Shown one piece after another: positions 9,782 to 19,755 of a stretch of DNA of 64,000 nt (position 1 is the stretch's first letter; each line of letters begins with the position of its first letter). This DNA comes from Gautieria morchelliformis (Eukaryota > Basidiomycota > Agaricomycetes > Gomphales > Gomphaceae), in contig WHVA01000118.1 in NCBI GenBank assembly GCA_015179125.1, forward strand, positions 1 through 64,000, read 5' to 3'. Both the position numbers and the translations under genes were made by a program. Below the pieces are notes generated by a model. It worked only from the letters and a program-made list of their open reading frames with translations, was not told the DNA's origin and did not search any database.

Positions 9782-12751
9782 TGAGTTTATCATGATACCT
9801 TTATCATGATACCTTGTACACTCGTATCAAGTTCGTGTCCAAAAGCTCGAGCACTTGAAGCGTTGGTGTCCTGGGTTACCCAGCTATTGTGTGACTTACG
9901 AAGATACGGGTGTAGAAACTTGGAGCAACGAGAATAACATAGTATATTTAATTCTTTCGTTCCACAGGATTCGGTTACTCGGGCAAGCCTCCGAAGACGG
10001 CTGACGCAGAACGTTCAGGAATGTTCAGGATTACGTACCTCAAAGACGGCCTCAAGCTCCTGCTGAAGTTGTGCAAAAAACCAGAGTTACTGTACATAAA
10101 TAATTTATGTAATTGAGATTTTTCAAACTCCTGCGCTCTCCAGAGCTTTTCACCTGAGCTTCTGCAGCATGTCTCCCTATGACCTTCAACGCTCCAGGTC
10201 CTCAAGGCCTCACACCTCGATGACGCCGTGGCCTCATCTGCACTGATGCCTCCAGTCTATCTGAGTTTCTCCTTCCAGAGAACATCCTAACCCCAACCCT
10301 TTTCCAACGGTCTGCGTTCTCGTTTGGCTCAAGGCGAAATTGTTGTTTTCCATCGCATAGTTGAACAAGTGGTTGCGAGCGGTAACCCACGCCTCTGGTG
10401 TTGGAGATGGTGTGTTGTATTCAGTAGACCGGGAGCTGGCACGCCACTGCACTCCCTGTGCGAGCATGTCGCACAGGCCTCCCCTCTCGGTTCCAATATG
10501 CCACGGCGTATTCACGCCTTTCCGGCACGTGTGCTGGCCTACGAGACTTATGGAAGTTGTTTGGATACCTTCGCACAAATCTCTGCTCGCCCTCAGTATT
10601 TCTTCTTCGACCTCAGCTCGCGCAGAAAGTACTTTCATGGATCACCCTGGCTACGCACCGGCAGTGCGGCTTGTCTGTGGGTTGATATTTGACGAGTCAC
10701 TTTCCTGAGTGTTTGAGGTCTTTATTGAGGGACAGTCCTAGGATGCTACGAGATTGGGTAGCAACAACAACGACTCGGTCGAGACACTAGAAGGACGTCC
10801 GGTTTCGCCTGTGCTTTGGACGGCGAGTAACGCACAAGCCTGTCGACATGGTTTTGCTTTCAGAGAGATTCTCGGTTACGAACAGGCTCAAGCCTCCGTG
10901 GAGCTCAAATTACCGAAGGCCGCTCATGGCGTTCCACATCTCGTCTTCGCTCCATTTCCGTCCCAGCTTTGTTTTCATGCGACGCCTGTTACTTTGTTTA
11001 ACGAGTTTTCGCACAGCACGCGGCTGTTTCGGTCATACATATGACCACCACACCGGCCTTTCGTTTTCACAACGAAGCCACCCGGCGATCTTTATTGCGT
11101 TGTTTCATTCGCCGTGGACCGCGCTTTACCTGCCGGTTGTTTCCAGCCGAGCATCGGACGGGTGAACTGTCGGAGGTCCAGCAGCTGGCACGCAGCAGAA
11201 ATGACCAGGACTTCGAGGCCAGGCAGTGGGTTATCAACGGCATCATCCCGGCGTAGGTCACGAGAACATACAAGGGAGCATGCTGCTAGATTGCTTCAGC
11301 TGTGAGCAGTTCAAGGACCTTGCGTAAACTTACGCGACTGCGGTAAGCCAAGTCTTTTTTCTCCGCCAGTTCAGGTGCTAACCGGCCAAATTAGCGCATG
11401 TGTCCTTTGGGCGCTTCGCATCCCCCACCCCCGATTTTGCTCATCCATGACAAGATGACAATCCTAGTGATCGGGGCGTTAGTTGCCTTGATCCCGTCCC
11501 TCACGAGTCTACGGTACTTTCTTGCTCTTGTCAGATGTTCAGCGTCAGTCGCACCTCTAGCTCCGCTGCTCCGAGCCTTTGTCGGACGACTAAGAACTAC
11601 AAAGACGTGTTTCAGTGAACTAGCATTGATTTTCGGAGCCGCTCATCCGCTACGTATACCTGCAGCGCCTGAACTTATTCTACCTAATTTCGGACATCGG
11701 TTCCGATGACCCTACATCGCTTTCTCACCCGACCTGTTTCTCTTGCTTGTGTTGCGCGTCGTGGATCGGTGGTTAACTCTTACCTCCGTCGCGCCTAGGA
11801 CGAGAATATGGCACCTTCGGGATCTGTTTCAGACCTTGCGAGGTTTGGGACTGCCATATTAGAGATTCGTTCTCGCGTGCTTGTCCCCGGTGCCTCCTGT
11901 CAGCAGGTGGAAGTCGAGAGATAACGTACCACTATGCGACGCGACTATAGCTCGTTGAATGCCGCTGGGTGCAGAAAGTAGTATGAAGAAGAGGAAATGT
12001 CGGTTTCATCCGCATTAGGTATCAGGCATTGCACGGTCCCGCATAGTATGATGGCCCTGGGCTCATGATAGTATTGCTGGCGCCGAGTTGATCTGTCTCA
12101 GTGTCCAGGAGCAAAGGCTTCCAGACGAGTGGACTAGGTTTACGATTCCGTTACGCGGCGAAGTCAAGTGAGCATCTAGTACTCAAGGGATGGCGGAAAC
12201 TCGCCAGAGTAGTACGACGGAGCAGGGTTTTGGCGACAGCAACTCCATAATACTAGGAGAGGGGGAACTGTTAAGACATTCGAGAGTGGGCGGGTTGCAT
12301 CGTGGGGGTTTAGAGGAGAGCTGGTGAGCAAGAGCAACCCCCTGGCCGACGCCGAATGAACGATGGAGAGGACGAATGTCCAGAGACCTATCTGCCTTCA
12401 ATTTTTGGACCACCATCTTGCTTCGCGAGATTTTTTTTATCCTATCATTGAAACAAACTCAGGCCGTTGGTTCTCTGGAATTATGGATTATACTGATCAC
12501 AACAGATTATCAATTGCAGCATCAGCTAGCGCAAGTAAAACGAGCAGAAAGTATTAAGTATGGGAGGATTTATCGGTTATGCCAGCTGGAGCGGAGCTGA
12601 TGGTGATGGTTACTTGGACGGTGAGTCGACTAATGGTGACCACTCACAGATATATTGTCAGGTAACTGCAGTCGTCGAAAGTAAACGGGGCCTGGGGACG
12701 GGACGACGATCATGTAGATTTCTCGCCGCACTAGCATCTTGACAGTTTGAT
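9782..12751. other. 3-kb stretch without a recognised gene
   Basis: Many short overlapping frames on both strands (up to 134 aa, for example minus strand 10,234-10,638), but none shows a known domain, and I could not build a spliced model. Composition is GC-richer than the TE debris, so it may hold a diverged or lineage-specific gene or an old pseudogene. A minus-strand frame 12,183-12,416 and a plus-strand frame 12,363-12,557 are equally unsupported. Confidence 0.4.
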
Positions 12752-13938
12752 TTAGTCCTGTTCTGCAACATCTTGGGTATCAGGTGAATCAAAATCATCG
12801 GTTTTAGTTTCTGAAGTCACGTCGGGGTCATCGTCATGAGAAAAGGGTTTATTGGCCTCTGCCATAATAAAACAGATCAACTTGTCCTTGAAGTGATGAG
12901 AGATATCTCACCTGGCAGAGTAGTATCCGTGTGATACCTGGCCTTTCCAGGGGGTTGTCTGCCTCCGTACTTGCTTGAATAGATGGCGGGTTTGCCCCTG
13001 CCCGTGCCCCGCTTCCATTCCCCACTATGTTTATCCGAGTCCCACTCTCTGTTCCCCATCTTGTCCAATTTCTTCTTCGCATTCAGTTCCCTGTTTTGAT
13101 TGATTTGCGCCTGAACCTTGCGGTTAGCAGCCTGTCTAGCGCGATCGGCAGCAACGGAAGTGTTAAATGCCTCTTCATCGGCCTTCACGTGCTGTGTGCA
13201 TGCGTGATAAGTACCATTAACGTCCACGCCTGATGACAGGATACTAACCTCACGCCGCTCTTTTATCCTTTCATTTTGAAGCCGTATCTTTTCCATTCGC
13301 TCAGCTAGCTCCTCCGGTGTCATTTTAGCCTAGCAAGATTGGCACGTCAATAAGCGAGGAAGTTGAGGTTGCAGATGTTGGATACCCACTCTGGCAGGAG
13401 GTGTTGCTGGTACATATGGTGTCCCTTTGTCCTTCTTCGATTTATCATCCTTCTGCGTTGTGCCAGGTTCCTCCTCCTCTAATCCGACCTCTTTATCCTT
13501 CTTCGGTGCCACATCATTTTGCGCTGAGCTAGCTTCCTCCAGTGTGCCCCAGCTGTCCACTGCGCCCTTGTTCCATATATCATCCTGCTCGGTGGTGCTA
13601 GATATACCCCAGCTGTTATCTGCCCCCCCCGTCCACACATCATCCTGCTGAGTTGTGCCAGCTTCCGCCCCCCAACGGAGCTCGGCGTCCTCTGGATGGT
13701 CACTCCTAGGTGAAGAAGAGGTAGACCGAGCAGAATCAGGTGACTGACCTTGACCTTGAGACTCAGCATCATCCTGCTCAGTCGTGCCAGCTTCCGCCAG
13801 TACCCCCCAACGGAACTCGGTGTCCTCTGGACGGTCACTCCTAGGTGAAGAAGAGGTAGACCGAACAGAATCAGGTGACTGACCTTGACCTTGAGACTCA
13901 GCTGCACCATGCACGTCCAAACCAAGTGAATTCTGCAT
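12752..13938 (-). CDS. Coiled-coil protein with acidic repeats and a basic Gly/Arg segment (CCDC9-like, tentative)
   Basis: Four exons on the minus strand: 13938-13390, 13329-13249, 13191-12912 and 12858-12752. They join in phase to 338 aa. The N-terminal third holds two copies of a roughly 45-aa repeat (core ESQGQGQSPDSxRSTSSSPR, then EDxExRWG and AGTTxQDD), followed by W-containing acidic repeats and a Lys-rich linker. The middle is a predicted coiled coil starting MTPEELAERMEKIRLQNERI and continuing through a DEEAFNT...NRKVQAQINQNRELNAKKKLDK helix. A GxWKRGTGRGKP basic segment follows, then an acidic tail. The EEL...R..N order resembles CCDC9-like RNA-associated proteins, but I am not certain. 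It probably acts in RNA metabolism (inference). All frames are intact. Confidence 0.75.
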
Positions 13939-14754
13939 AGTTGCCCTAGTATGATACTTTCGAGCTGTCTTATGTAATTAGTCGGCCGATTCAGCATCCG
14001 ACGCATCACACATGTCTGCATGAATGCAAAACTACACGAATAAAATGTTGATGTTTTCGGGTAGGAGAACTTGGAGCGTAAGACAGACCGTTCGCCTCCC
14101 TCACTGCGCTCAGGGTCCCCGGCGGCACGCTAAAGCCTCGATAGTAGAGGGCCTCTGTAATTTTAAGTCTTGCATAGGTCTACTAGAACGATGAGAAAAG
14201 TTGATTACCACAGCTTAACGTTTAACATTTAACCACTAACTACATCACAGAGTTTTTAGGTTAGTAAGTTATAAGTAGCTATGAGCTTTGACCGGTGACC
14301 TTTCATGTTCTATAATCAGAATATTTGACACAAAGTGACGCATCACTCACTCGCCAAGCTCGACTTAGAGTCTACAACTTTTGGGATGTACAGCCCACAA
14401 AGGATTTCCTTTTCAAGCAACACCAGCATACTTTGGAGATAGACACCTCACCGAGCACTACCCCTTTGGGACTTCAACGAGATATTTTCTCTGGAAGACA
14501 CAGACTGGCAGGAGTGACCGACTTGCAGCATAGGCGTTGGTGTGGTCGGGGCATGAAGCATAGAACATAAAACATAAAACATAACACATAAACATAAAAC
14601 AAAGTAAAACAAAAATGAAAAAAAAGGTATTTTCACTTGTGTTGAGGTTTTACAGTATCGCGTCTGCCAGGTGCACGAAGAGGACTGACCATTAATCACC
14701 GACCCTCCCCGGCCTCGCTGCGCACTCGGCCAGGCAATCGAACTTTCCACTTTC
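13939..14754. other. Intergenic region with an ACATAA-type simple repeat
   Basis: No coding signal recognised. About 14,562-14,612 is an imperfect AC(A)TAAA-type microsatellite. The segment upstream of the coiled-coil gene should contain its promoter; no clear motif was found. Confidence 0.45.
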
Positions 14755-16440
14755 CACACCTACAACTCCCACCTTCAATCATATCTTAATTTCTGCAAGC
14801 TCCACGACTTTCCCATTGAACCAACCGCCAATACTCTTAGCTTTTTGGTAGTCTTCATGTCCCACCATATTAAACCTGCCTCCGTTGCCGCCTATCTCTG
14901 GGATCTGTAACTGCCTCGAGCCTCACTTTCCTAATGTCCGCGCTGCTCGCACCTCCCCCATTGTCACCCGTTCCCTTGCCGGCATGCGCAAACTACGTGG
15001 TGTGTCCCCTTCCCACCAGAAGCGTGCCCTCACCCTTGACGATTTATCCACCCTGCTGGCTGTTCACAACTCCCCCTCCCACGACAACCTCCTCTTCCTC
15101 TCCGTTCTCTTTACCGGGTTCTCTGCGCTTCTTCGCCTCGGGGAGATGAACATTACCAAATTCTGCTTCTAAGCGGTCCTCTAAGAAAATTGTCTCGCGT
15201 CACACCCTCCGAGTATCTCCTCCCTGACCAATTCTCCTTCCAACTTCCTCCACAAGGCCGACCCCTTCTATCAAGGGCGCAAAGTCATCGTCCTTCGTAA
15301 GCCTCATTCCCCCCTAGACCCAGTTCTATTCATGCAACGTTATGTCTCCTGTCGCGATTCCCCTTCCATCCCGAGCTCTGGCTGACTTCCACGGGCTTTA
15401 CCCCTATTTCTGCTTGGTTTGTTTCCCGCCTGCGTTCCACGCTTGGCGACGATGTCGGCGGGCACTCCCTTCGGTCCGATGGAGCGCGATAACATCATTC
15501 AGGCATGGGGCGCTGGTCCTCAGACGCGTTCAAAATTTAGGGCCCGTTCGGTGCCCAGAAACCGTTCCAGTTTCCAAAAGTAGTTTCGGTTTTTTCAGGG
15601 TGCAGAAACTGGAACGGTTTTTCAACTGTTTTGGAAATTGATGTGCCGCCGAACGCACAAATTTCTACAATTTCTGAAAACTGCTTGCTAAGGCCAGCTC
15701 TATGTGTCAGCTGATCAGTACTGTCATGTGACTAGTTACATTAGTATCCCCGCCCATCGCCTCCTGCAGTGAGTACAGCTCGTTGGCTCCCCTTACCTCA
15801 ACAGCGACTGCCATACTACTCCTCTTACGCTCACTCCCATTGTTAAGTAGATACCATATTGGTGTGAATGCCCTGATAAGAGAGTGGCAGATCAGTAGGA
15901 GGATGTGTGGCGACGGGCGGCGGGCGGCGGGCGGCGGACATGACATGGCGGGACTGCATGTGGGGTGACACAAACATGTATAATAGTGCGGGTGCCTTCG
16001 AGCGGCGGGCTTATGACATAAATTGACTCAAGCTTATAATGACCGTGCCGGCAAGCCTTGAGCAGTTTCTGATATGATGAGAAGCAGAAACAGCTAAAAG
16101 CAGTTTCTGAAACTATATAGGAGTTTTTGAAATAGGATTTCAGAAATCGTTCAAAAAAAGTGTCACCGAACGTCAGAGTTTTTGAAATTTCCGGATTTCC
16201 GGAAACTCCCTCAGTTTCTGAAATTTGGCTGGTGTCTGATGTCAGTTTCTGGGCGCCGAACAGGCCCTTATATTCGCAAACACCTCGTAGTTCTCCAAAC
16301 TCTCATTCACGGCCGTTCCGCTGTCAACGCACCACTGCGAAAAACCTTCCTCATCCATCTTGTAATCCCTCATACCGATACGGGCCTTCATTTTCAATAC
16401 CTTTTTTCTCGCCGCGGCAGCCGGCGTCCCTTTTCGCTTG
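14755..16440 (+). pseudogene. Crypton-type tyrosine recombinase, frameshifted and split by a MITE
   Basis: The reading begins in a SAM-like core-binding domain (TYNSHLQSYLNFCKLHDFP, about 14,757-14,815). A small frameshift near 14,900 leads into NCLEPHFPNVRAARTSP and KRALTLDDLSTLLAVHN. The catalytic domain follows: TGFSALLRLGEM (the first Arg box, about 15,118-15,150), a second frameshift, and a GGHSLRS box (HxxR, about 15,450-15,475). The end of the domain is SDAFKI, interrupted by the MITE at 15540-16267, then YIRKHLVVLQTLIHGRS. The Y in IYIRKH is the expected nucleophile. Fungal Crypton-type elements move by such a recombinase. At least three lesions make it non-functional. I did not find the element ends. 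Confidence 0.75.
15540..16267. mobile_element. PIF/Harbinger-like MITE (728 bp), TSD TTA
   Basis: TIRs begin GGGCCCGTTCGGTGCCCAG on the left and GGGCCTGTTCGGCGCCCAG on the right (inverted). They are flanked by TTA at 15537-15539 and 16268-16270. A 3-bp TWA duplication with GGG-starting TIRs is the Harbinger/Tourist signature. Subterminal AGAAACxG-type repeats occur throughout. No transposase. A short GCG-rich triplet tract lies at about 15,911-15,937. Confidence 0.85.
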
Positions 16441-16833
16441 CTCTGAGCTTTCTCCCCGCGTCAAGGAATTCGCCCCGAAGTAACCCTGCACTAATTGCCA
16501 TTTTTGTGTGTTGCTAAAAAAGGAAATCCTTTGTGTGGGCGTAATCCCAACTTCGGTGGGAATCGGCGCTAACGTAGTTGCCAAATCCAGAAATGGATGT
16601 GGGGCTGTGTTGGATTTTGAATCGGCACGCGAGCCTCAAAGTCCCCGTGTGCTTAGAACAACGGCACCGGTGCAGGCGTGCGCGTGCAGCGTCCCACAGC
16701 TTCCAGGTTTGGAGTACATTTCTTTTTTCATAGGTATATATTCTCGCATGCAGCAATTTGCCAGTCCAGAATTACAGATTTACTAACGGGAAAACCCGGG
16801 ATCTTGGCTGACCTAATTTCTCGAAGAGTCGCC

Positions 16834-18466
16834 ATGTCTCTCTCTTCTAAGTTGTCCATCACAGACGTAGACCTCAAGGGTAAACGAGTCCTGATTCGCG
16901 TCGACTTCAATGTCCCCATTCAAGATGGAGTCATAACGAACCCCGCTGTCTGTCTTCCAGCGTTTCCATCACTTTACCTCCTCTCTACTCATCTCACCTC
17001 TTTCAGAGAATCGTAGCAGCGCTGCCGACGATCAAATATGCGTTGGAACATGGTTCGGATCCTTTGTCTATGTTGGTTGCTTCTAATTCCAACGATCCTC
17101 TAACCTTGGGCATATAGGGGCCAAGGCTGTAATACTTATGTCCCATCTTGGACGGCCAGACGGGAAAGCAGTCAAAAAATACTCATTAGAGCCCGTTTCC
17201 GTTGAGCTCAACAAGCAGCTCAGCAAACCTGTGACATTCCTTCCTGACTGCGTTGGACCTGAGGTTGAAAACGCCGTAAATTCCGCGCCGCCAGGAACCG
17301 TCATTCTCCTCGAGAACCTCCGTTTCCACATTGAAGAAGAAGGCTCAATGAAGGATAAGGATGGCAACAAGATCAAGGCAGATCCAGCTGCTGTCGCCAA
17401 ATTTAGGGAAGGTCTGACGGCGCTCGGCGATGTTTACGTGAATGATGCGTTTGGAACCGCCCACCGTGCCCACTCGTCTATGGTGGGGATCAAACTACCT
17501 CAAAGAGCAGCTGGTTTCTTGGTCAAAAAGGAGCTGGATTACTTTGCCAAAGCACTTGAGAGTCCTGAGCATCCGTTCTTAGCTATTCTCGGTGGTGCTA
17601 AGGTAACAGACAAGATACAGCTAATCGAGAATTTGTTAGACAAGGTATTACATTCTTTGATGGTATAAACTCCACTGAGAGAGGAATGCCAGGTGGACTC
17701 TGTCATTATCACCGGTGGAATGGCATTCACTTTCAAGAAGACACTCGAACATGTATCAGTGCGTACCTCTCACATCTTCTCCTCACGACACTTACCGTCT
17801 GGTTCTCGGAGATTGGCGGTTCATTATTTGATAAAGCAGGCGCAGAGAAGGTCGCAGAACTCGTAGCAAAGGCAGAAAAGAACAACGTCAAAATAGTATT
17901 TCCGGTTGACTATGTCATTGCGGACAAGTTTGACAAGGATGCCAAGGTTTGACATTTACTCTCCTTGGACGCTGGCATGTCGTAAAGCTGGTCCTCTTAG
18001 GTTGGCGAAGCTACAGATGCGTCAGGAATTCCAGATGGATGGTTAGGTCTGGACGTCGGACCTAAAAGCCGCGAGCTTTACCGCGATGCCGTCTTGGAAT
18101 CCAAGACCATTCTATGGAACGGGTGAGACCCCCACCTTCTGATTGACTCTCCATATGAATTGTATGTCTCAGACCGTGTGGCGTATTTGAATTCCCTGCC
18201 TTTGCGGCAGGCTCCAAGGATCTACTGGAAGCCACGATACAGGCTGCTCAGAAAGGTGCTACGGTCATTGTGGGAGGCGGTGACACGGCTACTGTTGTAG
18301 CACAGTATGGCGCAGAGGACAAGCTCAGTCACGTTAGCACTGGCGGTGGTGCAAGTCTCGAGCTCCTGGAGGGAAAGGTGAGCACGACGTGATCAAGGCT
18401 TTGCATCGTTTGCTGACAATTTATAAGTCTCTCCCTGGTGTGTCAGAGTTGAGTCAGAAACCGTAA
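16834..18466 (+). CDS. pgk1: 3-phosphoglycerate kinase
   Basis: Eight exons: 16834-16947, 17007-17052, 17118-17644, 17693-17758, 17812-17946, 18001-18122, 18173-18377 and 18428-18466. They total 417 aa, the usual fungal PGK length. It transfers phosphate between 1,3-bisphosphoglycerate and ADP in cytosolic glycolysis. Signatures in order: [14 protein letters not shown] (residues about 16-29, substrate-binding), [48 protein letters not shown] in the hinge region, and the nucleotide-binding C-domain [13 protein letters not shown] and GGGDTATVV with [14 protein letters not shown]. The introns are 48-65 bp; ignoring them makes the gene look broken. The start context GCCATGTC is good. No lesion seen, so the gene appears functional, just left of the TE nest. 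Confidence 0.97.
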
Positions 18467-18606
18467 AAGAAATAATAGCCTAGTTCAATGTTGAGTAAGA
18501 AGCCATTCACATAGATTCAGAGCGCAATTAGAAGACTATTTGAGTCAAGAAAGCGCACAGCAGGATTTAGACGTGCTGTGCATGTGAATGTACACTTCAC
18601 TACGCA

Positions 18607-19265
18607 TTCACCGCGTTTTGTGGGTTAGTATTTACCGTCCGTATGACCAATAGCTCTCCAGGGCTGATGATATGGTACGGGTACCGTACCGTCCGTATTA
18701 CGGTTGACGGAAATATTAATGGTATGTTAATGACGTAATATATGGTATGTTAACGATGTAAAGGCCATATCACCGCGTTTTAGGGCTTGGTAATTGTGGT
18801 CTGAGAACCTGCAAATAAGTCAGTTTACGTTGGTGCTTGGCAAAAGAGTAGGTGAGGTACGCAGATCTCCAAATAGGTCTTTTGATGCATGCACATTAGA
18901 TACGTGCGTCATTGATTGTGCATCTGAGTATATAACATGTAAATACCTGAGTTAATCATATTCTAAGTGACCCTCCTTGTCAGAAGCCGAGTTTGCCAGA
19001 ATGGCCTTGGCCATATAGTCTACTTGGAGTGCAGTGACCTGCAGCCACACCTGCTTGTAACAGGTAATTAATTATATTCCAAACCACTAGTTAATTTGTA
19101 CACCACCCTCAGTGGAATGCCCCTCTGCACATGCCGCAGCAGCACACCCAGCTAGGTCCCAGTGCTTCAAAGCATCCGGTCGAGGATGCCACTCACAGGC
19201 CCTCACCATTTGGTGTGATCGCGACACTGTCCTTGTGCCCCACGAGGTGGTCAATCAGCTGCCCC
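18607..19265. mobile_element. Two direct copies of a CMC/CACTA-like terminus, truncated by Gypsy-A
   Basis: CACCGCGTTTTGTGGGTTAGT at about 18,609 and CACCGCGTTTTAGGGCTTGGT at about 18,770 match the terminus of the element at 37708-43853 (CACCACATTTTAGGGGTTGGT), in the same orientation and about 160 bp apart. No matching right end is found before the Gypsy-A LTR at 19266, so the second is probably a truncated element. Palindromic GGTACGGGTACCGTACC lies between them. No coding sequence. Confidence 0.5.
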
Positions 19266-19755
19266 TGTAAGGGCAACCCTGGCTGGTTGTGGAGATCACA
19301 CTACCACACAACTGACAAGGGGAAATCCAAAGCATGTATAAATGAACAGAGTATACAAGAGAGGGGATTCTCACCTGACAAGGGGAAATCCAAAGAGAAA
19401 AGTCTAAGGACCCCCAATGTCAGCGAGCCCGTATTATACTACGCTGCGCAGCCAGGGACAACACTTGGCACCCATCATCAACCCTGCATCCTCCTGACCT
19501 CCCTGACCCTTGATCGACCCTTGATGCCACCTATTACGTGAGTCGCTTGATTTCCGACACTGTCCCGAGAGCGGAAGTTGGAAATTGGAGTGGAACTGGC
19601 AAGGCGAACAGAACTGGTGGAAGTTCTCCCAGAAGCGGAATCATTTCCGAAAGCGGAGGCGGAGATGGAATCGGAACCGGAAGCGGAGTCGAAAATGGAG
19701 CCGGAACTGGGTGTGGTGTCGGAACTGGAAATGGAAAACAGGGTGTCCCCTGACA
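19266..19755 (-). mobile_element. 3' LTR of Gypsy-A (490 bp)
   Basis: On the minus strand it reads TGTCAGGGGACACC ... GGTTGCCCTTACA (TG..CA). A purine-rich GAGGGGGGG tract lies immediately upstream, as expected for the polypurine tract. The U3 side holds a GGAA-C hexamer-rich segment (about 19,600-19,740) that creates misleading open frames. The LTR at 32942 is in the opposite orientation, so it is not the simple 5' partner. Confidence 0.8.

Noticed and set aside
16948-17006. PGK looks truncated because the first frame ends at 17,016
   Set aside because: The frame stop is inside an intron; splicing 16947 to 17007 gives NPA-RIVAALP and a complete 417-aa enzyme.
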